Of a DNA stretch of 42,822 nt, positions 1-8,065 are shown in pieces. The position numbers were made by a program, and so were the translations under genes. The DNA lies in the NCBI GenBank assembly GCA_011322365.1, contig DRNA01000142.1, forward strand, positions 1-42,822, given 5' to 3'. This stretch comes from Aeromonadales bacterium. Lineage in GTDB: Bacteria; Pseudomonadota; Gammaproteobacteria; Enterobacterales; GCA-002770795. The notes under the pieces are model-generated. The model searched no databases, was not told the origin of the DNA, and was given only the letters and a program-made list of their open reading frames with translations. The stretch's first letter is position 1, and every line of letters begins with the position of its first letter.

Positions 1-500
1 AATTTCTTGCTGATTCTGGCACCGTGGATGCGTTCGGACACAGTCAACTGGGCGGCGTTGCGCCGGTAATAGCCAATATGGTCAAAGAGAAACTGGGTTA
101 TAAATATCACTGGGCAGTTTCAGATTACCTGCAACGAGCGGCCAGACATATCGCTTCAAAAACAGACGTAGAACAGGCCTATGCTATGGGAAAAGCCGCC
201 ATGGAATTTGCCCTGGCCGGAAAAAATGCCACTCTACCCATTATTAAAAGAGACAGTCAGCAACCCTATAGTTGGTCCATCGGTGAAGCGGCTCTGGGTG
301 ATGTCGCTAACGTAGAAAAAATGCTACCGCAAGATTACATCACCGACGATGGTTTCGGCATCACCGAAAAAGCCCGCGCCTACCTGCAACCCTTAATTTT
401 AGGTGAAGACTATCCACCCTATAAAAATGGCTTACCTGACTATGTGGTATTAAACAATATTCTGGTAGAAAAAAAACTGAAAGAAGGATTTGATATTTAA
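1..500 (+). CDS. pfp: PPi-dependent 6-phosphofructokinase, C-terminal part (cut by window edge)
   Basis: The frame is open from base 3 with no start inside the window, so the gene begins upstream. The visible 165 or so residues include FGHSQLGGVAPVIANMVKEK, YLQRAARHIASKTDVEQAY, GKAAMEFALAGKNA and a C-terminus ending in LKEGFDI. I recognise these as the C-terminal region of the long bacterial pyrophosphate-fructose-6-phosphate 1-phosphotransferases of the kind characterised in methanotrophs. The enzyme reversibly phosphorylates fructose 6-phosphate with PPi in the cytoplasm. The catalytic N-terminal half lies outside the window, so phosphate-donor specificity rests on overall resemblance. In Methylococcus-type genomes pfp is linked to a V-type pyrophosphatase gene. 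Here hppA is 7.5 kb away on the other strand, with unrelated genes between them. Confidence 0.85.
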   Translation, partial: FLADSGTVDAFGHSQLGGVAPVIANMVKEKLGYKYHWAVSDYLQRAARHIASKTDVEQAYAMGKAAMEFALAGKNATLPIIKRDSQQPYSWSIGEAALGDVANVEKMLPQDYITDDGFGITEKARAYLQPLILGEDYPPYKNGLPDYVVLNNILVEKKLKEGFDI

Positions 501-510
501 ATAAATTAAA

Positions 511-903
511 ATGAACCGCATCCCCACAAAAATTATTGTATGGGTATATACCTATTGGATATTATTGATTAATTTACTGGTCGCTTTAACCTCGCCCGTT
601 TTAACCGGCCGTTATGATTATTCCTTCATCATTCCAAATACGGTTTTCGCTGTTATCTGTGCAACAACTCAATTGCATGTTCACCTGGTCAACAATAAAC
701 AACCGGTGACATTTTTTCGCCAGTTATTTTATTTTCACATAGTGACCATTTTCTATGTCTTTATCAGCATGTTCATTTTGGATGATGGCTCTATCACTTT
801 TTTGGGTGTGGTAGTTTTATTGGCTCTCAGTCTATTTATCGCCATTCCATTAGCTTTAATAGCGCTATTCGTCTACAAACGTATTTTAAAATATGATATT
901 TAA
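511..903 (+). CDS. Small four-helix membrane protein, unknown function
   Basis: This 130-residue protein is almost entirely hydrophobic. It has about four predicted membrane segments, near residues 8-30, 40-58, 70-93 and 97-122, and ends in a short basic tail (YKRILKYDI). No signal peptide, catalytic motif or recognisable family signature is visible. It starts 10 bases after the pfp stop without a clear Shine-Dalgarno sequence, so it may be translated from the pfp transcript. I do not recognise the family. The unbroken frame and well-spaced membrane segments favour a real gene over a chance ORF. Confidence 0.6.
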   Translation: MNRIPTKIIVWVYTYWILLINLLVALTSPVLTGRYDYSFIIPNTVFAVICATTQLHVHLVNNKQPVTFFRQLFYFHIVTIFYVFISMFILDDGSITFLGVVVLLALSLFIAIPLALIALFVYKRILKYDI

Positions 904-1242
904 CAAAGTCTACAGCTTGGAGTTTCCTATGGATACTACCAGCTAAACATCAGGCATCAATATGAAAAATCAATTTATATTTTAAATTTAAGCTTAAATT
1001 TGATGTTTCTATATCTACTTTTATCAATTGCTTCATAGTGTTATCTATAAAATATCTAAGTGACCGTTTTGCTAACTATAGCCATATTGATTACCTTTTA
1101 TAAAACAAACTAAAATGCTTCTAATTATTCTATCCCAAATTGATAATTTTGTTTACTTGATTATCTTAATCAATCTAGGGTAAATTACCCAAACTATATA
1201 GGCTAGCAGAAAGAATATGCAACAAAATAAAGGAAGCATAGA
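904..1242. other. AT-rich intergenic region upstream of the helicase-nuclease gene
   Basis: I see no credible gene in these 339 bases. The stretch is very AT-rich. It contains a perfect 18-bp palindrome at 984-1001 (AAATTTAAGCTTAAATTT) and, closer to the downstream gene, two adjacent dyads at 1157-1190 listed separately. A possible promoter is TTGATT at 1157-1162 followed 18 bases later by TAAATT at 1181-1186. Confidence 0.5.
1157..1190. promoter_or_regulatory. Two adjacent operator-like dyads before the DUF4011 gene
   Basis: A perfect inverted repeat TTGATTA-TCT-TAATCAA occupies 1157-1173. A second perfect one, GGGTAA-A-TTACCC, occupies 1178-1190. Their centres are 19 bases apart, roughly two helical turns. 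They overlap a plausible -35/-10 pair (TTGATT at 1157, TAAATT at 1181) and end 52 bases before the start codon at 1243. This is the expected architecture of a repressor operator, but no regulator gene is adjacent and the binding protein is unknown. Confidence 0.45.
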
Positions 1243-2598
1243 ATGAGTTTAAAAAACCATCCACCAATGTCCAGTCAACAGGGTAAGTCCAAATATTTTA
1301 AAAAGAATTCTGGATTTGCATTCGACTCCCTTGAATCCGTTAGAAAGAAATTACTCGATTTAAGTGGTCGTAACACACTATTAAATTACAGGCATCCAAA
1401 GGCAAGTTGTATCCGGTTAATTGATGAGTTACCCGATCAAATATATGAAGTCTTAACTTTAGGAAAAGTTTTTACCTTTATTCCGGTTCCTGAACCAACA
1501 GAACGAGAATTAATAGAGGCCGGATATATTGAAGTCGACCCTGTTTCAAAGCAGAAAACATCGATTGAGTATCCAACTGCGGAGCAATGGGCTAAATATC
1601 TTGGGTTAGATACTCGTTATGATTTACCTGAAGCTGAAATTACAGATGATAGAATAGAGAAACATCAGGATACTAATTTACAAACTTTGTTGTATGCAGC
1701 TGAGTTGGAGGCTCGTCTTAGAAGTATTCGTAGTAAAGCGGAAACAGCCATAGAAGAAAGTGGCAGCAATATTCTTTATTTGGCTTTGGGTTTTTTAGAG
1801 TGGTATGAAAGTCGTGATTCTGATGTTAAACGAATGGCTCCGTTATTTACACTGCCTGTTCAGCTCGAAAGATCTAAGCTGGACAGGTCGCAAGGAGTTT
1901 ACCGGTACACACTAACGCTTAAAGATGACGGTCTATTAACAAATATAACTTTTCTTGAAAAATTGGCACATGATTTCGATCTTATCTTGCCTCTTATTGA
2001 TGAGGATTTATCGCCTGAAGTTTATTATCGGAATATCAAAAATACTATATTAGAACATCAACCGAAATGGAAAATACGCAGGCAAGCAAGCTTGGTCCTT
2101 CTTAATTTTGCTAAACAGGCAATGTATCAGGATTTAAATCCTGATAACTGGCCAGATGATTCTCGTATTGATAATCATGAATTAATTAAAATGTTTTTTG
2201 GCGGGAAAACTGAATCGAGTGGGGGGGATGGTTTGTCTTATGCAACTGAACATCCAATTGATGATATTCAAGATGCTCATGATAAATTCCCATTAATTTA
2301 TGATGCAGATAGTTCTCAGCATAGCGCGCTGATTGATGCTGTGGAAGGTCATAACCTGGTTATAGAAGGGCCACCAGGTTCTGGAAAGTCACAGACAATT
2401 ACAAATTTAATATCAGCTTGTATCGCAAATGGTAAAAAAGTTCTTTTTGTAGCTGAGAAAATGGCTGCATTAAATGTTGTAAAGAATCGATTGGACAAAG
2501 CTGACTTAGGTGATTTTTGTTTAGAGCTGCATAGTCATAAAACTCATAAGCTGAAAATACTTCAGGATTTAACAAAAAGGTTAAATAAACAAAAGTGA
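1243..2598 (+). CDS. DUF4011 / SF1 helicase-nuclease, N-terminal part of a frameshifted gene
   Basis: 451 residues. Near residue 30 the segment VRKKLLDLSGRNTLLNYRHP is the hallmark N-terminal motif of DUF4011 proteins. A Walker A motif GPPGSGKS lies at residues 376-383, followed by the Ia-like segment KKVLFVAEKMAALNVVKNRL. The reading frame stops at 2596-2598, just after the first helicase motifs. The rest of the helicase continues in the next frame from about 2597 (see the 2672-6736 entry). The start is supported by GGAAG about 8 bases upstream. An intact protein would be about 1,830 residues, typical of DUF4011 helicase-nucleases. Such proteins (DUF4011, SF1 helicase, Vsr-like nuclease) have been listed among candidate antiphage systems under the name Hhe; that name is from memory. 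On its own this fragment lacks Walker B and the nuclease. Confidence 0.85.
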   Translation: MSLKNHPPMSSQQGKSKYFKKNSGFAFDSLESVRKKLLDLSGRNTLLNYRHPKASCIRLIDELPDQIYEVLTLGKVFTFIPVPEPTERELIEAGYIEVDPVSKQKTSIEYPTAEQWAKYLGLDTRYDLPEAEITDDRIEKHQDTNLQTLLYAAELEARLRSIRSKAETAIEESGSNILYLALGFLEWYESRDSDVKRMAPLFTLPVQLERSKLDRSQGVYRYTLTLKDDGLLTNITFLEKLAHDFDLILPLIDEDLSPEVYYRNIKNTILEHQPKWKIRRQASLVLLNFAKQAMYQDLNPDNWPDDSRIDNHELIKMFFGGKTESSGGDGLSYATEHPIDDIQDAHDKFPLIYDADSSQHSALIDAVEGHNLVIEGPPGSGKSQTITNLISACIANGKKVLFVAEKMAALNVVKNRLDKADLGDFCLELHSHKTHKLKILQDLTKRLNKQK

Positions 2599-2671
2599 AT
2601 ACAGGTCCCCATCTAGTATAAAAGCTGATATAGAGCGCTATGAAGATTTAAAAGAAAAATTAAGCGAATAT

Positions 2672-5600
2672 ATGCAGGAGATAAATAGTAAATGGGAAAA
2701 TACAGGTCTTACGATTCATGAGATTTTGAATAAAGCTACACGATACCGCGAGCACTACGGTATTAATCCCGACATTTTAAAAATTGAAGGGATTAATGGT
2801 CAGGTATTAACTCAGGTAAAACAGAAGGAATTAATCGATCAGGCTGATATGTTGGCCAATATATATGATCAGATTTCTGAGCAGGCAAAAGATTCTGTAA
2901 TAGCAAATCACTATTGGTATGGTGTGAATAATGCTGAGTTAAAAGGTTATCAATTAGATGAATTAAATTCTCATTTAAATACCTGGTCAGACAGTCTTCA
3001 GAAGATGTACCAATACTGGTCTGGTATCGTATCAGAATATCAATTGAATATTGATGCAAATACATCGCTTAGTGAGATACAGGGGTTTATAGCATCATTA
3101 GGTCAATTGCCAGGCCTGAATGGGGATGAGGTACTGTCTGATATTACATATATCAATACTCATAACGACCAGTTTGCCCATATGATTGAAGAGTATAAGC
3201 GTATACATTGCGTTATTGATAGCTTAAGCGATGCAATAAATTCTGAGTTTGTGAATAAGCCAGAGTCTACCAGTATACTGACTAGTTGCTTAAGTGTATT
3301 TCAGAGGCTTGGGGTCGGTTCTGATATTACATTAGATGAAATATCCGATGATACTAATAAACTGAGTCAGTTAAATGAATTAATTAAAACACTTAAGAAG
3401 CAATTTGATCAGATAAGAGTAAGTGTGCCGGGAGATTTAAAGCTTTGTTTTGAAGTTACACCAAACGGGCTTAAAGAATTCTCAGTTTTAATTACTTTGA
3501 TTAATAAGCTGCCTGCTGAGTTATGGCGGCACAGAGATGAATTGTTTGATAACCCTGATCTTGATGGCTTACTTAGTCAGCTTACCAATAAACTTCGTGA
3601 TCTTACACCTATACATCAAGAATTGCTTGATGAGTTTAGTTTACATCGGTTGCCCAGTAGTGATGAGCTAGTTAAATATAAAGAAATATTAGATAGCGCC
3701 GGATTATTCTGTATATTCTCAAGTGAGTGGCGTAATACTAAAAAATCTGTACTTAATTTATCGGCTAAACCGAAGCCTGATAAAAAGAAATTATTAAGCC
3801 ACCTCTCGGATTTAATCTCTTATGTACAGGGTGTTGAGGAGATGGATAAATTAAATAATCAAGATCCTATACTTAATGAGCTGTATCGTGGAATTGATAC
3901 ACCAATGGATAGAATTATTGCATTAAGAGAGTGGTTTCAGGCTGTTAGAAATGAATATGGAGTCGGGTTTGGAGATCGTGTTTCTATAGCTAATGCGTTG
4001 CTTGTTCTTGATAGAAATCTGGCTATCAGTATTGTCGATGTTGCTAAACATGGTTTATTGGGTGAAGTTGACTCTGTCTCTGCAATTCTACGAAATATGG
4101 TAGGTAAATATACAGAGTTTCAGGGATTTAATAACGATCAGGTTCATTTGGATGGTGAAAATAATCCAGTTAATGAATTGCGAGAGTTTCTTGTATCCAG
4201 TGTAGAAAAGCTGTCACATGTCATAGTGGGTAATAATTTGACAATTTATAAAATGTTATCAATGAATGATCAGCTAAAAACACTTCATAAAGATATAGGT
4301 GCATGGCTTCAAAGTGAAACATCACAGCATTTTGTGCCTGGTATCTTACCTCTTTCAATGAGGTCAGGTGAATTTTCTGATAAGTATTATACAGCTTCAA
4401 ATAATACTTTAAACATATCTAAGATATTAATGGATAGTCCTGCACTTACTAACTCCATAGTCAGTTCCCCGAATTCTGAAAGATATAATGATTTGCGTAA
4501 ATGCTTGCCTGAACTTAAGAATTTTGAATTAGATCTTATTAAGAATAGAGATTTGTTCGTGAAACTGGGCAAAGTGAATTTATCTGAATGGTTTGAACTG
4601 TCTGGTGATGAAATAAATAATATTTTACTCAGAAATAGATTGGCACTGGATAACCCTAATTGGTTAAATACCTGGCTTGATTATGTGAGGTTAAGAGAAA
4701 AATTATATTCAAAAGGCTTAAATAATATTATAGATGGCCTGGAGTCTGAAAAAATACAGACCAAAGATCTAAAGGATATTCTTCAGCTGATTATGTATCA
4801 TCAGTTGGCTGAAGAGATATTTTCTGAACATAGTTATTTGTCTCAGTTTAGTGGTATGGAGCAAATGGCTATTCGTGAAAAATATCAGGAATATGATCGA
4901 AAGTTAATGTCGCTTCAGCGTCAAAAAATTGCATATAAGTCTTCAAGAACCAAGCCACCTGTTGGCAATTCTAGCAGTAAAGTATCAACATTTACTGAAA
5001 CATCGCTAATTAAACACGAAGCAGGTAAAAAGACGCGGCACGTTGCCGTAAGAAGTCTCCTAAAACGGGCAGGGAAGTCAATACAGGCGCTCAAGCCCTG
5101 CTTTATGATGAGTCCAATGTCTGTTGCTCAGTATCTGGTGCCAGGGCAGTTTAAGTTTGACCTAGTAGTTATGGATGAGACATCACAGATTAGGCCAGAG
5201 GATGCATTAGGCTCTATAGCTCGTGGATCTAAATTAGTGGTTGTTGGTGATCCTAAACAGCTACCACCTACGACCTTTTTTAGTAGAACGCTGACGAATG
5301 AAGATAGTGAAGATGCTGTGGCATTAGAAGAGTCTGAAAGTATTCTTGAATCAGTAATTCCTATGTTCAAGACGCGTCGTCTGCGTTGGCATTATCGTTC
5401 AAGGCATGAGTCTTTAATCGCATTTTCAAACCAGAATTTTTATGATTCTAACTTAATACTGTTTCCATCACCTTTTCAGCAATCTGAAGAATTTGGTATT
5501 CGATTTAAACGTGTACCTAGGGGGCGCTTTCATGCTCGTCGCAATGTGGAAGAAGCTCGTAAGGTCGTTAATGCAGTTTCTGAACAGTTAAAGAAAAATC

Positions 5601-6736
5601 CTCATGAATCAGTTGGTGTTGTGGCAATGAACACTGAGCAACAAGCTGAGATTGAGGCCCAACTAGATCAGTTGGCGAAGGATGATCCATTTTTAGCTGA
5701 GGCCAGGGATATGAATCGAACTTCTGATGAGCCCTTGTTTATTAAAAACCTTGAAAATGTACAGGGTGATGAGAGAGATGTCATCATGATCTCCATGACC
5801 TATGGGCCTGAACAGGTAGGAAGTAGCACGATGCATCAGAGATTTGGGCCTATAAATTCAAATGTGGGCTGGCGTCGTCTTAATGTATTGTTTACTCGCT
5901 CTAAGAAAAGGATGCATATATTCTCAACCATGTCATCTGGTCATATACGGGCTAGTAACAGTAGTAGTCGTGGACTGAAGGCTTTAAAAGCGTTTCTTGA
6001 GTATTGTGAAACCGGTCATTTAAATCAGTCCGTTCATACAGGCAAACCGGCAGATAGTGATTTCGAGATAGCAGTAATGCGAGAATTAACTCAACATGGA
6101 TATGAATGTGAACCACAATTAGGTGTGGCAGGTTATTATCTTGATCTAGCCGTACGTGACCCAGGCCAACCAGGACGATTTTTGATGGGGGTTGAATGTG
6201 ATGGTGCAACTTATCACTCAGCAAAATCTACCCGTGACAGAGATAGGCTGCGTCAGGAAATTTTAGAGAATCTCGGCTGGAGAATAAGGCGTATTTGGTC
6301 GACTGACTGGTTTAAGAACCCGAAGGCTCAAATCCAACCAATTCTTCAGGATCTTGATAAATTAAAGACACCAATTGTAGAAGCAGATGACCTAGTTCAC
6401 AAAGGTGAAGTGGTGAGTGAGAAAGTTATATCAGCAACACAGGAGCTGTTAGATTTACCTGTAGATGAATATCAATATGATACCGACAATAATATTGACT
6501 TAAAAGAACGTTTGGTGTCTTTCTCTAAAAACATAATCAATAAAAATCTACCTCATGTGAATGATGATCATCGATTATTACGCCCTGCGATGATAGAAGC
6601 ATTACTAAATCACCTTCCGTGTTCTAAGGCTGAGTTTCTAGAAAAAATGCCCGCTTATCTTCGAATAAGCACGGATGTACAAGAGGCTCAACAATACTTA
6701 GATGATGTATTGGAATTAATAGCAGATTATGGATAA
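2672..6736 (+). CDS. DUF4011 / SF1 helicase-nuclease, C-terminal part of a frameshifted gene
   Basis: 1,354 residues from the first ATG, but the frame is open from 2585. Its pre-ATG codons read SEYRSPSSIKADIERYEDLK, which continues the upstream protein. A long mostly helical insert (about residues 1-800) precedes the second half of an SF1 helicase: Walker B VVMDETSQ (D835, E836), GDPKQLPP, RLRWHYRSRHESLI, NVQGDERDVIMIS and the arginine-finger segment NVLFTRSKKR. A Vsr-like / MTES_1575-type PD-(D/E)xK nuclease follows at about residues 1128-1225, with YYLDLAV (D1158) and VECDG (E1175, D1177). A C-terminal helical segment ends the protein. There is no second-gene start signal at 2672, so this is the separated half of one gene, not an independent one. 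Walker A lies in the other fragment, so neither piece should be an active helicase alone. Confidence 0.85.
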   Translation: MQEINSKWENTGLTIHEILNKATRYREHYGINPDILKIEGINGQVLTQVKQKELIDQADMLANIYDQISEQAKDSVIANHYWYGVNNAELKGYQLDELNSHLNTWSDSLQKMYQYWSGIVSEYQLNIDANTSLSEIQGFIASLGQLPGLNGDEVLSDITYINTHNDQFAHMIEEYKRIHCVIDSLSDAINSEFVNKPESTSILTSCLSVFQRLGVGSDITLDEISDDTNKLSQLNELIKTLKKQFDQIRVSVPGDLKLCFEVTPNGLKEFSVLITLINKLPAELWRHRDELFDNPDLDGLLSQLTNKLRDLTPIHQELLDEFSLHRLPSSDELVKYKEILDSAGLFCIFSSEWRNTKKSVLNLSAKPKPDKKKLLSHLSDLISYVQGVEEMDKLNNQDPILNELYRGIDTPMDRIIALREWFQAVRNEYGVGFGDRVSIANALLVLDRNLAISIVDVAKHGLLGEVDSVSAILRNMVGKYTEFQGFNNDQVHLDGENNPVNELREFLVSSVEKLSHVIVGNNLTIYKMLSMNDQLKTLHKDIGAWLQSETSQHFVPGILPLSMRSGEFSDKYYTASNNTLNISKILMDSPALTNSIVSSPNSERYNDLRKCLPELKNFELDLIKNRDLFVKLGKVNLSEWFELSGDEINNILLRNRLALDNPNWLNTWLDYVRLREKLYSKGLNNIIDGLESEKIQTKDLKDILQLIMYHQLAEEIFSEHSYLSQFSGMEQMAIREKYQEYDRKLMSLQRQKIAYKSSRTKPPVGNSSSKVSTFTETSLIKHEAGKKTRHVAVRSLLKRAGKSIQALKPCFMMSPMSVAQYLVPGQFKFDLVVMDETSQIRPEDALGSIARGSKLVVVGDPKQLPPTTFFSRTLTNEDSEDAVALEESESILESVIPMFKTRRLRWHYRSRHESLIAFSNQNFYDSNLILFPSPFQQSEEFGIRFKRVPRGRFHARRNVEEARKVVNAVSEQLKKNPHESVGVVAMNTEQQAEIEAQLDQLAKDDPFLAEARDMNRTSDEPLFIKNLENVQGDERDVIMISMTYGPEQVGSSTMHQRFGPINSNVGWRRLNVLFTRSKKRMHIFSTMSSGHIRASNSSSRGLKALKAFLEYCETGHLNQSVHTGKPADSDFEIAVMRELTQHGYECEPQLGVAGYYLDLAVRDPGQPGRFLMGVECDGATYHSAKSTRDRDRLRQEILENLGWRIRRIWSTDWFKNPKAQIQPILQDLDKLKTPIVEADDLVHKGEVVSEKVISATQELLDLPVDEYQYDTDNNIDLKERLVSFSKNIINKNLPHVNDDHRLLRPAMIEALLNHLPCSKAEFLEKMPAYLRISTDVQEAQQYLDDVLELIADYG

Positions 6737-6747
6737 AGGATAACAGC

Positions 6748-7911
6748 TTACCACCGAGCCTTACCAATATAAGTACTTTTGATAAGATGATTAAATAGAT
6801 CAACCTGTTCTTCAGAAAACTGTTTATTTTTTTCAGTATTTATTTCTCTTACTGCCGTCATTAAGGTTTTTTTATAGGATCGATCGGCACGATCACTGGT
6901 GATTGCTATAAAAGTATCGGTCATAGCAAGGATAACCGCACCAATGGGGATATCATCACCGTCTAATCTATCAGGATAACCTTTGCCATCATAACGTTCA
7001 TGGTGACATTTTAAAATATTGGCCGCCTCTGAAAATCCGGGGATCTGATTGAGTAACCCTGCCGCAATATGAACATGGTTTTGTACAATTTTAGTTTCCT
7101 TTTCATTCAGAGCCGATGATTTATTTAAAATATGTTCGGGAACCATACGCATACTGAATTCATGCACAAATACTGCAGCTTTTAACTGGATCTCATCCAC
7201 GGCATTTGAAAATTGCTGATTTAAATCTTCACTCAGTTGCAGGGTACGCTGAAGGCGAATAGGACGCCATTCATCCAGCACATAAGCAGTAGTCACCAGA
7301 TCTTCAAAAAATGACAATGAATCTGTCATTTTTTCCGCTTTCATCAGCTCACATTTCGATACATTGTGTTCTTCATGCATTGAAGTTTGTTGCTCTTTTT
7401 CAAGTCGCTGTTGTTGATCGGTTGTGGCTATCTCCAGAGAAAAATGTGCCTGTAAAATAGCATCGGTGCAAAGACCGGCAAGCTTAACACGGTCAGCATC
7501 ATCGGCATGGTGAACAGCTGAGGTTAGTTGTGCCAGCTGATTAAGTAATTGCTGATCACCCAAACCATTATTCATAATGTTTCGAAGCACTTCATCGGTC
7601 TCATGTATAACGGCCTGAAAAAATTCTCCATAACTGGCGTGATAGGGATAAGAGCCATCCCTGACATCGGTGACAATTTCCTCTAATTCGTGCAGGGATT
7701 CGACAATGGGAGCCAGAAAAACCATATTACAATTCCCTTTCACAGAATGAACCGCTCGAAAAAGCTCATTCAAATCATCCATATTATTATTTTCCGCAAG
7801 TCTGTCCACGCAACCATCCATAATTTCAATGGATTCCTGCGTACTGGCATAAAAATCTTCTTTAAGCTCTTGCTCGAGTTGGTCAAACTCCGGGCAGTTA
7901 AAATCCATCAT
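6748..7911 (-). CDS. HPt domain fused to a degenerate HD-GYP domain
   Basis: The N-terminal 120 residues form a histidine phosphotransfer domain with the phospho-acceptor motif HSVKGN near residue 55. A charged helical linker of about 80 residues leads to an HD-GYP domain (about residues 230-385) with HHERYDGKGYP, the hallmark GYP signature. In active c-di-GMP phosphodiesterases the first metal motif reads HDxGK; here the aligned segment is VHEFSMRMVPEHIL, with HE in place of HD and SM in place of GK. Downstream NHVHIAAGLL and AMTD are retained. It may therefore bind rather than cleave c-di-GMP, or be inactive. I chose the ATG at 7911 over an in-frame TTG at 7917; neither has a clear ribosome site. 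It converges on the helicase-nuclease gene with 11 bases between stops. No partner kinase is adjacent. Confidence 0.8.
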   Translation of the reverse strand: MMDFNCPEFDQLEQELKEDFYASTQESIEIMDGCVDRLAENNNMDDLNELFRAVHSVKGNCNMVFLAPIVESLHELEEIVTDVRDGSYPYHASYGEFFQAVIHETDEVLRNIMNNGLGDQQLLNQLAQLTSAVHHADDADRVKLAGLCTDAILQAHFSLEIATTDQQQRLEKEQQTSMHEEHNVSKCELMKAEKMTDSLSFFEDLVTTAYVLDEWRPIRLQRTLQLSEDLNQQFSNAVDEIQLKAAVFVHEFSMRMVPEHILNKSSALNEKETKIVQNHVHIAAGLLNQIPGFSEAANILKCHHERYDGKGYPDRLDGDDIPIGAVILAMTDTFIAITSDRADRSYKKTLMTAVREINTEKNKQFSEEQVDLFNHLIKSTYIGKARW

Positions 7912-8001
7912 AAACAATCGGTTGTTTTAATTATGGCTAACTCCATTATGGCAAAAATCTAACAAATCTCCACTTATCGGTACCTGTTCCGAAAAAATAA
8001 C

Positions 8002-8025
8002 AAAAAAGGACCCGAAGGTCCTTTT
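8002..8025 (-). terminator. Rho-independent terminator of hppA
   Basis: Read on the minus strand, AAAAGGACC-TTCG-GGTCCTTTTTT forms a short GC stem closed by a UUCG-type tetraloop and followed by six T. It begins 41 bases after the hppA stop codon. Flanking A and T tracts make it potentially bidirectional, although the plus-strand T tract has only four T. Confidence 0.9.
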
Positions 8026-8065
8026 GATGATATTAGCCGGTAACTATCAGCTGTGTACTAAAAAA

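Noticed and set aside
2590-2600. Programmed +1 frameshift in the helicase-nuclease gene
   Set aside because: The stop TGA is at the slip point, but a prfB-like Shine-Dalgarno at the right distance is missing (AAGG is about 14 bases upstream). A one-base insertion in AAAA is the simpler explanation.
5128-6224. Minus-strand frames inside the helicase-nuclease gene
   Set aside because: They lie opposite conserved helicase and nuclease motifs and have no recognisable domains.
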